A model generated the notes under the pieces. That model ran no database searches and was not told the DNA's origin. It saw only the letters and a program-made list of their open reading frames with translations. The position numbers and the translations under genes were made by a program. From the NCBI GenBank assembly GCA_026988515.1, contig JALSLA010000018.1, positions 1 to 62,342 on the forward strand: DNA of 62,342 bases, given 5' to 3'. Positions 46,062 to 55,482 of this stretch are shown here, piece after piece. The DNA comes from Helicobacteraceae bacterium. Lineage in GTDB: Bacteria > Campylobacterota > Campylobacteria > Campylobacterales > Sulfurimonadaceae. Numbering within the stretch: the first letter of the stretch is position 1; every line of letters begins with the position of its first letter.

Positions 46062-46077
46062 AGCATATTTTGTTCCA
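46062..46077 (-). promoter_or_regulatory. Sigma-54 type promoter of flgB-flgC-fliE
   Basis: Read on the minus strand: TGGAAC-AAAAT-ATGCT. The GG (-24) and GC (-12) are 12 bases apart, as sigma-54 requires. The predicted start leaves a leader of about 27 bases before flgB. Class 2 rod genes are sigma-54 dependent in Campylobacter and Helicobacter, which fits. Confidence 0.7.
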
Positions 46078-46093
46078 TAAATTTACATGTAGA

Positions 46094-46348
46094 TTACTGT
46101 TTGGGCATAAGATTAATCTGTTGCCCGTTTTCGGTATGCAGTATGGCAGAGAGAATTTCACCATCGTCATCTAATGTGATGACATAGGTATCATTGCAGG
46201 TACGGTAAATTTCAAGATGTTTACCGGTTTTGACAATATGGGGTTTACAGTCTCTGTCTTCTATGTAACGGTCTACCCGCTCTATGGTGTTGTTTTTAGC
46301 GTAGAGAGCACTTAAAAGAAGGCAAGTTAAAAAAATGAGTGGTTTCAT
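46094..46348 (-). CDS. Small secreted protein of unknown function
   Basis: 84 residues with a signal peptide (MKPLIFLTCLLLSALYA). The mature part of about 67 residues has two cysteines (DCKPH, TCNDT) that could form a disulphide, and reads as a small beta domain. ATG 46348 follows GGAG by 6 bases, which decides against an upstream TTG. It lies upstream of the flgB promoter on the same strand and downstream of nothing in the window. I do not recognise a family. Confidence 0.65.
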   Translation of the reverse strand: MKPLIFLTCLLLSALYAKNNTIERVDRYIEDRDCKPHIVKTGKHLEIYRTCNDTYVITLDDDGEILSAILHTENGQQINLMPKQ

Positions 46349-46438
46349 AAATGACTCCAAAAGATTGTTGGAAACGATTATATCACAGAGCTTTAAACAA
46401 AAAAAGGTACAATTCCATTAAAAAACAGTGGCAGGGCA

Positions 46439-47605
46439 ATGGCTGACAAACGACTTTTTATAATCACATCGTTTCTTATTACCATCGGGATTGTATTTAG
46501 CTATTCGCTTTCATCGTACATTGTGTTGCATTTTGATTACAATCCGTACCATTTTCTTGTGCGACAAAGTATTTTTGGTTTTATTGCTATTGTGCTGATG
46601 TGGTCTATTGCTCAACTCGACCCTGAAGTATGGCTGCATCGTATTGGATTGACACTCTTTTTGGGAGGTCTCGGTGCCATGATTATTATGCCGTTTTTGC
46701 CTGCCAGTTTGGTCAGCGAGGTCGGCGGAGCATCCCGTTGGATCAAATTATTTGGGTTTTCACTGGCACCGGTAGAGTTTTTTAAAGTAGGATTTGTCTA
46801 TTTTTTGGCATGGAGCTTTTCTCGAAAACTTGGGCATCAGAGTAACATGACCCTATTTGGAGAGTTTAAACGTTTTGCCCCGTATGCTTTTGTTTTTGTA
46901 TTGGTCATGTTTCTAATTGCCATTATTCAAAAAGATTTGGGGCAGGTTGTCGTACTTGCGATGACTCTGCTGTTTATGCTCTTTTTAGCCGGCAGCAGTT
47001 TTAAGTTTTTTTTGGTACTCATTAGTATGGCACTGCTCTCGTTTGTCTTTTTTATTATGACGGCGGAACACCGAATATTACGGATACGCTCATGGTGGTC
47101 ACAGGCTCAAGACACCATACTCACCATCTTTCCCGAATCTATTGCGTCATCACTGCGTGTGGAATCATTCGAAGAGCCCTATCAGATCGGGCATTCACTA
47201 AATGCTATTAATAATGGAGGCATTTTTGGGGTAGGTTTGGGGAACGGTACCTTTAAGTTGGGATTTTTAAGTGAGATTCATACCGATTTTGTACTAGCCG
47301 GCATTGCCGAAGAGTTCGGCTTTTTGGGTGTTATATTGGTAACACTACTGTTCATGTGGATGATTAAGCGGATTTTTACCGTTGCCAATCGGGCGCCTAA
47401 AAGCGTCTATTTTCTCTTTAGTATCGGTGTGGCACTGTTACTCTCGTTTGCCTTTTTAATTAATGCGTACGGTATTAGCGGGCTGACTCCGGTTAAAGGA
47501 ATTTCGGTACCTTTTTTAAGTTATGGAGGTTCTGCTATGTTGGCAGCTGCTATAGGTGTGGGCATGGTGTTGATGATTTCAAAAACCTTAAAGGAAGAAG
47601 CATGA
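46439..47605 (+). CDS. ftsW: Cell division glycosyltransferase FtsW
   Basis: 388 residues, about ten membrane segments. FtsW polymerises lipid II at the septum with its partner PBP, which is coded nearby on the other strand. The QKDLGQVVVLAMTLL and GHSLNAINNGGIFGVGLGNGTFKLGFLSEIHTDFVLAGIAEEFG segments carry the SEDS signature including the conserved catalytic Asp region. Its end overlaps murG by 4 bases (ATGA). A RodA function is less likely given the synteny. Confidence 0.93.
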   Translation: MADKRLFIITSFLITIGIVFSYSLSSYIVLHFDYNPYHFLVRQSIFGFIAIVLMWSIAQLDPEVWLHRIGLTLFLGGLGAMIIMPFLPASLVSEVGGASRWIKLFGFSLAPVEFFKVGFVYFLAWSFSRKLGHQSNMTLFGEFKRFAPYAFVFVLVMFLIAIIQKDLGQVVVLAMTLLFMLFLAGSSFKFFLVLISMALLSFVFFIMTAEHRILRIRSWWSQAQDTILTIFPESIASSLRVESFEEPYQIGHSLNAINNGGIFGVGLGNGTFKLGFLSEIHTDFVLAGIAEEFGFLGVILVTLLFMWMIKRIFTVANRAPKSVYFLFSIGVALLLSFAFLINAYGISGLTPVKGISVPFLSYGGSAMLAAAIGVGMVLMISKTLKEEA

Positions 47606-48621
47606 GAGTGGTAGTAACCGGCGGCGGGACCGGAGGGCATTTGAGTATTGCTTCAGCACTGTTGCAGGTTTTGAAAGAACGCGGTGATGAGGTCATCTAT
47701 ATTGGCTCTACATCAGGGCAGGATCAACAATGGTTTGCCGATGAGAGCGCATTGAAAAGTGCTCATTTTTTAGCGACTAGTGGCGTAGTTAACAAAAAGG
47801 GTCTGCAAAAAGCAGTATCGCTGTTTCATATTTTTAAAGCATTTCTAGCGTCGCGCACTATTATTGGATCGGCATCCGTTGATGCGGTCATTAGTGTCGG
47901 AGGTTTTTCGGCAGCACCGGCATCCTTGGCGGCACTTAGTCTGAAAATCCCCCTGTTTATTCATGAGCAAAACGCTGTGATGGGTAAACTTAATGCACTG
48001 CTTAAACCCTATGCCGCCGCTTTTTTTAGCTCGTATGACGCTCATTCCGCAGTGAAAGCGTATCCGGTGAACCAACAACTTTTTCAAACGGCCCGTGTCC
48101 GAGAAGCGAAACGTACAATTATCTTTTTAGGAGGATCACAAGGCGCAGAGTTTATTAATAATTTGGCACTTGCGATGGCGCCACAACTACTGGAACGCGG
48201 CATGCATATCATACATCAAGCCGGTGAGCGAGATTATGAGCGTCTCAAAGCGGCGTATGCCGCCCAACAGTTACATGTAGAACTTTACGGCTTTACCCGA
48301 GAGTTGCCGAAGTTGCTACAACAGAGTGATTTGGCGGTCTCACGTGCGGGAGCGAGTACCTTATGGGAGTTGTGTGCTAACGGTTTGCCGACGTTTTACA
48401 TTCCGTATCCTTACGCCGCAGGAGATCATCAGTATTATAATGCGCAATTTCTGGTTGAACGAAAGTTGGCGTGGTGCCAACGTCAATGTAATACTACCCC
48501 TGAAGCTGTTATGGCAATTTTAGATGAAGATATTGCAGCGATGAGCAAAGGGTTAATCGCTTTAGGTGAACCTGATGCGAGTGCAAAAATTATTAAACAC
48601 ATAGAAGGAATAATACAATGA
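47602..48621 (+). CDS. murG: UDP-GlcNAc:lipid I N-acetylglucosaminyltransferase
   Basis: 339 residues. MurG makes lipid II at the inner face of the membrane. N-terminal GGGTGGHLSIA, HEQNAVMGKLN, the LGGSQGAEFIN loop and SRAGASTLWELCANGLPTFYIPYPYAAGDHQ form the two-domain GT-B site. Overlaps ftsW and the DedA gene by 4 bases each. A GTTACATGTAG copy inside it is read as LHVE. Confidence 0.96.
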   Translation: MRVVVTGGGTGGHLSIASALLQVLKERGDEVIYIGSTSGQDQQWFADESALKSAHFLATSGVVNKKGLQKAVSLFHIFKAFLASRTIIGSASVDAVISVGGFSAAPASLAALSLKIPLFIHEQNAVMGKLNALLKPYAAAFFSSYDAHSAVKAYPVNQQLFQTARVREAKRTIIFLGGSQGAEFINNLALAMAPQLLERGMHIIHQAGERDYERLKAAYAAQQLHVELYGFTRELPKLLQQSDLAVSRAGASTLWELCANGLPTFYIPYPYAAGDHQYYNAQFLVERKLAWCQRQCNTTPEAVMAILDEDIAAMSKGLIALGEPDASAKIIKHIEGIIQ

Positions 48622-49226
48622 TAGCAGAGATGGCGCAGTGGATGGTCGATACTATTTTTCAATTTGGATATTTAGGTATTTTTGTCTTAATGGCGGTAGA
48701 GAGTTCGTTTATTCCTTTTCCCAGTGAGATCGTACTGATTCCCGCGGGATATTTGGCGAGCAAAGGAGAGATGCATTTAGCCGTGATTTTTCTTATGGCT
48801 CTTTTGGGCTCCTTGGTGGGTGCGTTTATTAACTATTTCGGTGCCATGCTTATTGGTAGAAAAGTGCTGGAAACATACGGTAAATATCTGTTTATTAAAC
48901 CGACGGCCCTTGATAAAATGGATCGCTATTTTGAAAAACACGGCCATATTTCCACTTTTACGGGTCGATTGATTCCGGGTATTCGTCAGCTTATCTCTAT
49001 TCCGGCAGGTATCGCTAAAATGGATCTTAAAGTATTTACGTTCTACACATCACTCGGAGCAGGTTTGTGGGCGGCTATTTTAATTGTTTTGGGGTATCTC
49101 ATCGGTGATAACGAGACACTCATTAAAACCTACCTGACACAAATTACCATTGTCGCAGTTATCGGTGTCATTGCGCTGCTTTCCATCTACTTTTATATGC
49201 AAAAAAAGCGCGCTTCAAAGGAGTAA
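48618..49226 (+). CDS. DedA family membrane protein
   Basis: 202 residues with about five hydrophobic segments. ESSFIPFPSEIVLIPAGYLASKG and the FTGRLIPGIRQLISIPAGIAKM motif are the DedA signatures; the Arg residues in the latter are needed in characterised members, which help flip undecaprenyl phosphate or phospholipid. Coupled to murG by a 4-base overlap, which fits a role in recycling the lipid carrier. It converges with nusA, with a 6-base gap. Confidence 0.9.
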   Translation: MIAEMAQWMVDTIFQFGYLGIFVLMAVESSFIPFPSEIVLIPAGYLASKGEMHLAVIFLMALLGSLVGAFINYFGAMLIGRKVLETYGKYLFIKPTALDKMDRYFEKHGHISTFTGRLIPGIRQLISIPAGIAKMDLKVFTFYTSLGAGLWAAILIVLGYLIGDNETLIKTYLTQITIVAVIGVIALLSIYFYMQKKRASKE

Positions 49227-49232
49227 AAAAGA

Positions 49233-50360
49233 CTACTTAAAGAGTGCTTCGAGAGACTCGACTCCCTCTTTTTTCTCTTCACTGCGGTTAGCGTTTTCAC
49301 CGTCAAGTTCAACCAGTTCGATGTTCATGCTTGTGAGCATTGAAGCAAGGCGAATGTTAATACCGCTACGCCCGATAGCTTTCGATTTCTGGTCGCTTGG
49401 AAGGGTGACAATGGCTTTTTGCGTTTCGTCGTCTTCATTGCCTTCAATGACTACCGAACTGATGATTGCAGGGCTCATAACGCGAGCAATAAAGAGTTCG
49501 GGAATGGTGGTGTATTCGATACAGTCAATATTTTCACCACATAGCTCTTCGCTGACAGCATTGATACGTACGCCTTTGACACCGACGGTTGCTCCGACAG
49601 GATCGACTTGCGGATGGGTGGAGAGCAGCGCAATTTTAGCACGTTCTCCCGGAATACGGGCACTCTTTTCAATGATGACCATACCGTCTTTGATTTCAGG
49701 AACTTCTAAACGTAACAGCTCTTCCAGAAATTTTGGAGAGGTACGGGAGAGTTCAATGCTAATGCCGTTGGTATTGTCAATATTGACACGACGTACTACA
49801 GCTTGAAGGACATCACCGACGTGAAAGATCTCCCCTTTAATACGGCTTTTCATCGGCAACACTGCACGAATCTCATCCATTTCAATAAAAGTGTTTTGTT
49901 CATTGTCAACATGGACCACACGACCCGAAACAATGCTGCCGACCTGACTTTTATATTTGTTGTAGAGTTCATCTTCGACCAGACGTTGGATATGAAACTC
50001 AATTTCACGGTGCAGCGAGCTGGCCGCGGTGCGTCCGTAATCTTCGAGGTTATGGTCAATTTGTAGTTGATCGCCGACTTCAACATCGTCGTCCATCGCT
50101 TTGGCGTCACTTAATGAAATGTATTTGTTGGACTCTTCTTCATCACTTAAAAGGGCATCATCGTCGTTAACAACGGTAATGGACTGAAACAGCGTGAGTG
50201 ACTTGGTTTCGGGGTCAATTTCAGCTTCATAATAGAGCTCGGGGTCAATACAACGTTTGGCGGTTTGAATAAAAGCACGCTTTAATGCTTCCGAGACGCT
50301 TTCAGGCCGTAGCCCTTTTTCATGGGCTATTGCATCGACGATATCTAAAATTTTTTCCAT
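49233..50360 (-). CDS. nusA: Transcription termination/antitermination factor NusA
   Basis: 375 residues. N-terminal polymerase-binding domain (MEKILDIVDAIAHEKGLRPE), an S1 domain (about 130-200, VGSIVSGRVVHVDNEQNTFIEM), then two KH domains (about 230-345) including the VGVKGVRINAVSEEL and IGRSGINIRLASML loops. It lacks the C-terminal acidic repeats of E. coli NusA, as is usual in this phylum. It acts in pausing, termination and antitermination. Confidence 0.95.
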   Translation of the reverse strand: MEKILDIVDAIAHEKGLRPESVSEALKRAFIQTAKRCIDPELYYEAEIDPETKSLTLFQSITVVNDDDALLSDEEESNKYISLSDAKAMDDDVEVGDQLQIDHNLEDYGRTAASSLHREIEFHIQRLVEDELYNKYKSQVGSIVSGRVVHVDNEQNTFIEMDEIRAVLPMKSRIKGEIFHVGDVLQAVVRRVNIDNTNGISIELSRTSPKFLEELLRLEVPEIKDGMVIIEKSARIPGERAKIALLSTHPQVDPVGATVGVKGVRINAVSEELCGENIDCIEYTTIPELFIARVMSPAIISSVVIEGNEDDETQKAIVTLPSDQKSKAIGRSGINIRLASMLTSMNIELVELDGENANRSEEKKEGVESLEALFK

Positions 50361-50522
50361 AATAATCCCTGCGTATTAATTTCAAAATGTTCATAAAAAG
50401 TAAATGTTATCTGGAATGCCGATTTATGAAGAGAATAATTATACACTAAAAATGCTTAATAAGATATTTACCCAAAGAGAGATATAATGCAAAAAATTTG
50501 ATAGATATACAAAGGAGCATGT

Positions 50523-50768
50523 ATGGAGTTGAAAATAGCACGTACAGAAGAGAAAGAGAAGCCTAAAAAGATTGACTTAAAAAAAATTGAAGAGACTATC
50601 AGCAAAGAGGAGTTGGCAATTTTTTATTTTGATCGTGATAATTCCCATAAAGATCTGCTCGCACTGCAAGATCATATTGAAAGCAGCGGTAAAAGCTTTT
50701 ATATGCGTGAAGTCAAATACGGTCTGTTGGAAAATGAGTATATGTACGAAGTGCATATTATCAAATAG
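50523..50768 (+). CDS. HP0268-like small protein (nicking endonuclease family)
   Basis: 81 residues. I recognise it as a relative of Helicobacter pylori HP0268: both share a central IFYF-type strand, a HKDLL helix start (NSHKDLLAL), then EVKYG and a C-terminal YEVHIIK. HP0268 has been described as a small nicking endonuclease with an Smr-like fold, and like this gene it precedes miaB. AAAGGAGCATGT is the ribosome-binding site and GATATAAT upstream is a likely -10. miaB follows after 8 bases. Confidence 0.78.
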   Translation: MELKIARTEEKEKPKKIDLKKIEETISKEELAIFYFDRDNSHKDLLALQDHIESSGKSFYMREVKYGLLENEYMYEVHIIK

Positions 50769-50776
50769 AGCAGTTG

Positions 50777-52081
50777 ATGGCAAAAAAACTATTTATTGAG
50801 ACGCTTGGGTGTGCTATGAACGTTCGGGATTCGGAACATATGATTGCCGAACTCAATCAAAAAGAAGATTACGAGTTGACAACGCAGGCTCGTGAAGCAG
50901 ATCTGATTGTGATTAATACCTGTTCGGTGAGAGAAAAGCCGGTGCATAAACTTTTTTCAGAACTCGGTGTTTTTAACAAATTGAAAAAAGAGTCTGCAAA
51001 AATCGGTGTAACCGGATGTACGGCATCGCATTTGGGTGAGGAGATCATCAAACGGGCACCTTATGTTAATTTTGTACTGGGCGCACGAAATGTCTCCAAA
51101 ATTACCGATGTACTGCATCGGGACAAGGCGGTCGAAACGGAGATTAACTACGATGAATCGGAATTTGCGTTTAAAGATTTCCGTACCAGTCCCTATAAAT
51201 CATTCATTAACATCTCTATTGGCTGTGACAAGCAGTGTACCTTTTGTATTGTACCGCATACACGCGGTGAGGAGATATCGATACCTTCCAATCTCATTGT
51301 AGATGAGGCACGTCGCAGTGTTGCGCGCGGTGCGCGTGAAATTTTTTTGCTGGGGCAGAATGTCAACAATTACGGCAGGCGTTTCAGCGGTGATCACAAA
51401 ACGATGAATTTTACGCAACTGCTTCGCGAAGTCAGTGCTGTTGAGGGGTTGGAGCGTATCCGGTTTACATCGCCGCACCCGCTGCACATGGATGATGCGT
51501 TTATTGAAGAGTTCGCCGCAAATCCCAAAATCTGTAAAAGTATGCACGTGCCGCTTCAAAGCGGTTCTACGGCTATTTTGCAGAAGATGAAGCGAGGTTA
51601 CAGCAAAGAGTGGTTTTTAAATCGTATTGAGACATTGCGCTCTCTTGCTCCCCACACATTTATAAGTACCGATATTATCGTTGCATTTCCCGGTGAGTGT
51701 GATGCCGATTTTCAGGAGACCATGGAGGTGGTAGAAGAGGTCAAATTTGATCAGATTTTTAGCTTTAAGTACTCGCCGCGTCCGCATACTGAAGCCGAGC
51801 ATTTTACCGATGTGGTAGATAGTGCCGTGGCATCGGAGCGTTTAACGCATCTTCAAAAAGTTCAAGATGCTATTTTAGACGAGAAGAGCCGGCACTATGT
51901 CGGGCAGCGTCACCGTGTCTATTTTGAAGAGTTGCGTCAAGACGGCTACATTGCCGGACGCAGTCACAACAACCTTGCCATCCGTGTTAAAGGAGGGGAA
52001 GAGTTGTTAGGCACATTTGCCGAGGTAGAAATTACGCAGAGTGCCCGACTCTCACAAATAGGAGCGATTGTTGTCGCTTAA
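50777..52081 (+). CDS. miaB: tRNA-2-methylthio-N6-dimethylallyladenosine synthase
   Basis: 434 residues. A radical-SAM methylthiotransferase that adds a methylthio group at tRNA A37. N-terminal cluster cysteines at about C12, C49 and C81; radical-SAM cluster C150-x3-C154-x2-C157 (CDKQCTFC). A TRAM domain closes it ([15 protein letters not shown] onward). I chose ATG 50777; a TTG codon directly before it is in frame. Its relative rimO is at 56968. Confidence 0.95.
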   Translation: MAKKLFIETLGCAMNVRDSEHMIAELNQKEDYELTTQAREADLIVINTCSVREKPVHKLFSELGVFNKLKKESAKIGVTGCTASHLGEEIIKRAPYVNFVLGARNVSKITDVLHRDKAVETEINYDESEFAFKDFRTSPYKSFINISIGCDKQCTFCIVPHTRGEEISIPSNLIVDEARRSVARGAREIFLLGQNVNNYGRRFSGDHKTMNFTQLLREVSAVEGLERIRFTSPHPLHMDDAFIEEFAANPKICKSMHVPLQSGSTAILQKMKRGYSKEWFLNRIETLRSLAPHTFISTDIIVAFPGECDADFQETMEVVEEVKFDQIFSFKYSPRPHTEAEHFTDVVDSAVASERLTHLQKVQDAILDEKSRHYVGQRHRVYFEELRQDGYIAGRSHNNLAIRVKGGEELLGTFAEVEITQSARLSQIGAIVVA

Positions 52082-52697
52082 AAAGAAACTCTTTCGTGCC
52101 ATGGCTATGGCAACCCTTCCCTTGCTTGCCAGTTGGTATATGCGGCTCATTTATGCGAGCAGCACAAAAATTTTTCATCTGCCCAAACAGTTACCGGACG
52201 AACCCATTATTTTTGCATTTTGGCACGGTGATCTCTTGATGCAGCCGTTACTGTACCCCAAAGTGCGCACGAATCCCCGCGGTAAAGTGATGATCAGTAA
52301 CCATTTTGACGGTCAACTGTTGGCCAAAACCGTACGCTATTTTGGTTTTGAACCGCTTTTTTCAGAAAAAAAACAGCCGACAAAGCTTCTCTTTCGTGCG
52401 TTACGTTCTATTAAAGAGGGATATGATGTCGGTATTACGCCTGATGGTCCACGAGGCCCCCGATACCAGGCATCTGACGGTATTGTACTGCTGGCGCAGA
52501 AAATGAAAGCGCCCATTGTATTTTTTCATTGTGTTCCGAGTAAATACCGGCAACTTAAAAGTTGGGATCAATTTGTTATTCCTAAAATGTTCGGAACCTT
52601 GGAGTTTTTTGTTTCAGAGCCTGTTCGCATTGATACCTTGAGTTTTGAAGAGGCATCACAAAAGATAAAAAAAGGGTTGATGCAACATGCGATTTAG
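52071..52697 (+). CDS. DUF374 family lysophospholipid acyltransferase-like protein
   Basis: 208 residues. [14 protein letters not shown]-like ([11 protein letters not shown]) and [23 protein letters not shown] are the DUF374 signatures; the family is related to acyltransferases of lipid metabolism and the HGDL resembles an H-x4-D site. A hydrophobic N-terminus suggests membrane association. The start is TTG 52071 (6 bases after GGAG) or TTG 52068; it overlaps the end of miaB. Substrate unknown. Confidence 0.8.
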   Translation: MSLKKKLFRAMAMATLPLLASWYMRLIYASSTKIFHLPKQLPDEPIIFAFWHGDLLMQPLLYPKVRTNPRGKVMISNHFDGQLLAKTVRYFGFEPLFSEKKQPTKLLFRALRSIKEGYDVGITPDGPRGPRYQASDGIVLLAQKMKAPIVFFHCVPSKYRQLKSWDQFVIPKMFGTLEFFVSEPVRIDTLSFEEASQKIKKGLMQHAI

Positions 52698-53139
52698 TTC
52701 TCTTTGGCTTGGCATCAGCGTTTTTTTAATGGCCTCTATGGCGCTCTATTTTATGTTAAACCCTTCATACGAACGCTCTTTAGAGGCAAAGTTTCATTTT
52801 GCTATGGGAGATTACAAGAAGGCACAACAGCTGGCGACAGAAGCTTTTGAGCTCAATTCGTATAACCGAATGGCAGCGACCATTATGACGCAAAGTCAGG
52901 TTGCCATGAAGTTTGTCAACTACAACAAGCAGGCTAAAGATTATATGAAGCGTATTTCAAAGCTTGCCGAGGGAGATGTTATCAAGGAGTCCGATCGTGC
53001 GAAAATTCGTACCATGTGTATTATTATGATTGATGAATATGTTAAAATTTCACCTTCCGTAGTGATTGATACGGCACTGGTTGAGACATCCAGACACTAT
53101 TATGAGAAATTTGTAGCCCTCTATGAAAAAGTCACTTGA
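52687..53139 (+). CDS. Membrane-anchored TPR-like protein
   Basis: 150 residues. One N-terminal membrane helix (about 5-24) and then an all-helical periplasmic or cytosolic part whose first 40 residues (LEAKFHFAMGDYKKAQQLATEAFELNSYNRMAATI) look like a tetratricopeptide repeat. It overlaps the acyltransferase gene by 11 bases and the recombinase gene by 17. I do not recognise the family. Tight packing and codon use like its neighbours make it a real gene. Confidence 0.7.
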   Translation: MRFSSLWLGISVFLMASMALYFMLNPSYERSLEAKFHFAMGDYKKAQQLATEAFELNSYNRMAATIMTQSQVAMKFVNYNKQAKDYMKRISKLAEGDVIKESDRAKIRTMCIIMIDEYVKISPSVVIDTALVETSRHYYEKFVALYEKVT

Positions 53140-53968
53140 AGCGTATAAGGTCGATTTTTTTGACTATCTGAAGCAGTTTCGAGGCTATTCGGAATTAACG
53201 GTCAAGACCTATAATGATGTCTTTAAAGAGGCGTTTGCCATGATAGAGCAAGAGGTCCGCTCCAATGAGACGGTGCTCAATATTATGGCATATCGTATGA
53301 AAATAGCGTCACAACAATCCAAAACCATTGCCAAAAAAATCAGTGCATTGCGTTCGTTTTGCGACTATCTCAACCATGTGGGTGAGCCGGTATCGCTGCA
53401 AGGCGATGAGAGTATTAAAGTGGCTCAAACCTTGCCAAAACCTATAGCGCATGAACATATTATGCATGCCGTAACCCATTGTGAACTGTTCGATAAATGC
53501 GTTATCCTCACCCTGTATTTATTGGGGTTGCGCATTTCAGAACTGGCGTCCTTACGGCTTGAAGATATAGGTCACGAAACGGTGCGCATTGAGGGTAAAG
53601 GAAAGCGAACGCGCGAAATACCACTGCCACCGTCATTGAAGATATTGCTGGATCATTATCGAAAAATTGAGACACCTTCTACGTATCTTTTTGAGAAAGA
53701 TGGTGAAAAATTAAGGATAAGTAGTTTAAGATATATCGTAACAAAATCGTTTAAAACGATTGGTATGAAAGTAACGCCGCATCAACTGCGCCACTCGTAT
53801 GCTACTATCTTGCTCAATAATAGTGCGCGTATTGCTGATGTTAGTGAGCTTTTGGGGCATGCTTCGATGGTGAGTACGCAGATTTATACCAAGCTTGCCA
53901 ATGCGACAAAGCTAGAACAATATATCAAAGCACACCCGCTTTGCAGGGAGATCGATGGGACTCATTAG
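53123..53968 (+). CDS. Tyrosine recombinase of the Xer type
   Basis: 281 residues. N-terminal SAM-like DNA-binding domain (about 1-95) and a catalytic domain with R137 (LRISELASLRLED), K159/K161 (GKGKRTREIPLP), H220-x-x-R223 (PHQLRHSYATILL), H246 (GHASMVSTQ) and Y255. All six catalytic positions are present. Size and context (no integron, no prophage) suggest chromosome-dimer resolution, in a phylum that often has one Xer protein (XerH). XerH itself is usually about 350 residues, so I leave the symbol open. I found no dif site. Confidence 0.85.
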   Translation: MKKSLEAYKVDFFDYLKQFRGYSELTVKTYNDVFKEAFAMIEQEVRSNETVLNIMAYRMKIASQQSKTIAKKISALRSFCDYLNHVGEPVSLQGDESIKVAQTLPKPIAHEHIMHAVTHCELFDKCVILTLYLLGLRISELASLRLEDIGHETVRIEGKGKRTREIPLPPSLKILLDHYRKIETPSTYLFEKDGEKLRISSLRYIVTKSFKTIGMKVTPHQLRHSYATILLNNSARIADVSELLGHASMVSTQIYTKLANATKLEQYIKAHPLCREIDGTH

Positions 53969-54980
53969 AGTGTTTGAACGCTTATATGTCAAAGTGTATG
54001 TCGTTATTGTTGTTCTCAAAGAGAAGGTTGATGTGAGCATGATGACGGTGCACGGTGATGACTCAAAGGTAAGTCGGGTAGAGTTTGAATCATCACAGAT
54101 AACTACAGAACTGTATGAATATGTACACGAGGCGATTGCGGAGACACCGTTTTATTATATTAGTGTATTGAACAATGGAATGCATCAAGGGGCTATTCCG
54201 ACATGTCATCGTCAAGAAGCATCACAATATGCAGACATTTCACTTTCAAAAACCTTATGTATTCGCGGTAGTTATATGCTCTACAGTTCAAAATATGAAC
54301 TCGATTTAATTGAAGCGATGTTTCAACAGTTCGGTGTGGATTTTATTTTCTCGCCTTTTACGCTTCTTGAGCGGCTCTATAGCGATAAAATAGCGAGTAA
54401 AGCACAACTTTATGTTTTACTGTATGATGAATATTCAGCAATGATGATTTTTCAACAAAACGCCTTGCTCTTTGCCTCCTTTGAGCATGTTGACGGTGGC
54501 GTAACCGACACAGCGTTCGATGACAAAGAAGAAGAAGCCGTTGTGTTTGACCTTGACGAGGAGCACGATGAAGACGGAATAAGTATTGATGATCTTGATG
54601 CTTTAGATGATCTTTGCGACCTTGAAGATCTTGATGCCATTCATGAACTGGATGATTTTACCGACGAGACGCCGGATTTTTCTTTATCTGACGATACCCA
54701 AACAGATGATATGCAGGTTATTGAGCCCTCCATGGAGGATTTTGGTATGAGTTATCAGCATTTTCTTGTTATTCAGCGATGTCTCGAGCGATATTACAAC
54801 AGTGATACGTATCGCAGTGAGTTTATAGAAAATATCTACATTGCCGACGCTAACGATTCAAGCGATGATTTAAAACGTTATTTGGAAGAAGAGCTTTTTT
54901 TAAATGTCGTCATTCGTAAAGTGAATATGGGCGATGAGCTGTTGGCCTTGAGCATGGAAGAGGTGCAGCATGCGTTATAG
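53955..54980 (+). CDS. PilM-like candidate, first gene of a Pil-like triad
   Basis: 341 residues, acidic. It overlaps the recombinase gene by 14 bases and starts after GGGAG. No signal peptide, so cytosolic. Residues about 90-190 (KTLCIRGSYMLYSSKYELDLIEAMFQQFGVDFIFSPFTLL) alternate as in an actin-like fold; a long Asp/Glu-rich linker (about 190-260: FDLDEEHDEDGISIDDLDALDDL) is unusual. The C-terminal part (ERYYNSDTYRSEFIENIYIADANDS) resembles the end of PilM. The assignment rests on neighbours and layout; no motif proves it. Confidence 0.5.
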   Translation: MGLIRVFERLYVKVYVVIVVLKEKVDVSMMTVHGDDSKVSRVEFESSQITTELYEYVHEAIAETPFYYISVLNNGMHQGAIPTCHRQEASQYADISLSKTLCIRGSYMLYSSKYELDLIEAMFQQFGVDFIFSPFTLLERLYSDKIASKAQLYVLLYDEYSAMMIFQQNALLFASFEHVDGGVTDTAFDDKEEEAVVFDLDEEHDEDGISIDDLDALDDLCDLEDLDAIHELDDFTDETPDFSLSDDTQTDDMQVIEPSMEDFGMSYQHFLVIQRCLERYYNSDTYRSEFIENIYIADANDSSDDLKRYLEEELFLNVVIRKVNMGDELLALSMEEVQHAL

Positions 54981-55482
54981 TTTTATTGCGCCGCGTCCCA
55001 AAAAGATTGTGACCCCCGAACTGAAACTGGTCTTTTTCTTTTTTGGGATGACACTCTTTATTTTATTTGCCACGTACGGTTTTTTGCTCTACAAGAGCCA
55101 CCGGTTTTCTCAAGAGGTTATTGGCATGAATCAGCGTATTGCCGATACCAATAAAAGTATTGTGATGATGCAAAAAGAGATTGCCATGATCAAAAAAAGT
55201 GCGGCACACTTTCAAAAAGTGGCCACCTCCAATACCGTATTGAAAGACAGTATTAAAAATCTTTTCGATTTGGTTCCCGAACGTATTACCCTCTCTAAAG
55301 CGGTTTTGGAAAAAGATGCGTTGATTCTTTACGGTATTACCCCAAATAAAGAGGTCTATGAATTTTTGCTTCAGGCACCGTTACGCTCGATTTTTCATAA
55401 AACGTACAGTGACTTCTACCCGCTGGAAAACGGGTGGTACCGTTTTGTATCAACCAACTATCTTGACGAGGAGGCACTATGA
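54970..55482 (+). CDS. PilN-like candidate membrane protein
   Basis: 170 residues. A short cytosolic start (MRYSFIAPRPKKIVTPELK) leads to one membrane helix (about 19-40), a coiled coil (about 45-85: FSQEVIGMNQRIADTNKSIVMMQKEIAMIKK, as heptads), and a small alpha/beta domain. This layout is that of PilN/GspL-type proteins. It overlaps the previous gene by 11 bases and the next by 4. Function is inferred from the layout only. Confidence 0.5.
   Translation: MRYSFIAPRPKKIVTPELKLVFFFFGMTLFILFATYGFLLYKSHRFSQEVIGMNQRIADTNKSIVMMQKEIAMIKKSAAHFQKVATSNTVLKDSIKNLFDLVPERITLSKAVLEKDALILYGITPNKEVYEFLLQAPLRSIFHKTYSDFYPLENGWYRFVSTNYLDEEAL

Noticed and set aside
53123-53968. Xer-type recombinase as part of a mobile element or integron
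   Set aside because: No attachment site, cargo genes, flanking repeats or composition change; its neighbours overlap it like an ordinary operon.
53000-54100. A dif site close to the recombinase gene
   Set aside because: The gene is surrounded by overlapping coding sequence and I saw no two-arm imperfect palindrome of the right length.
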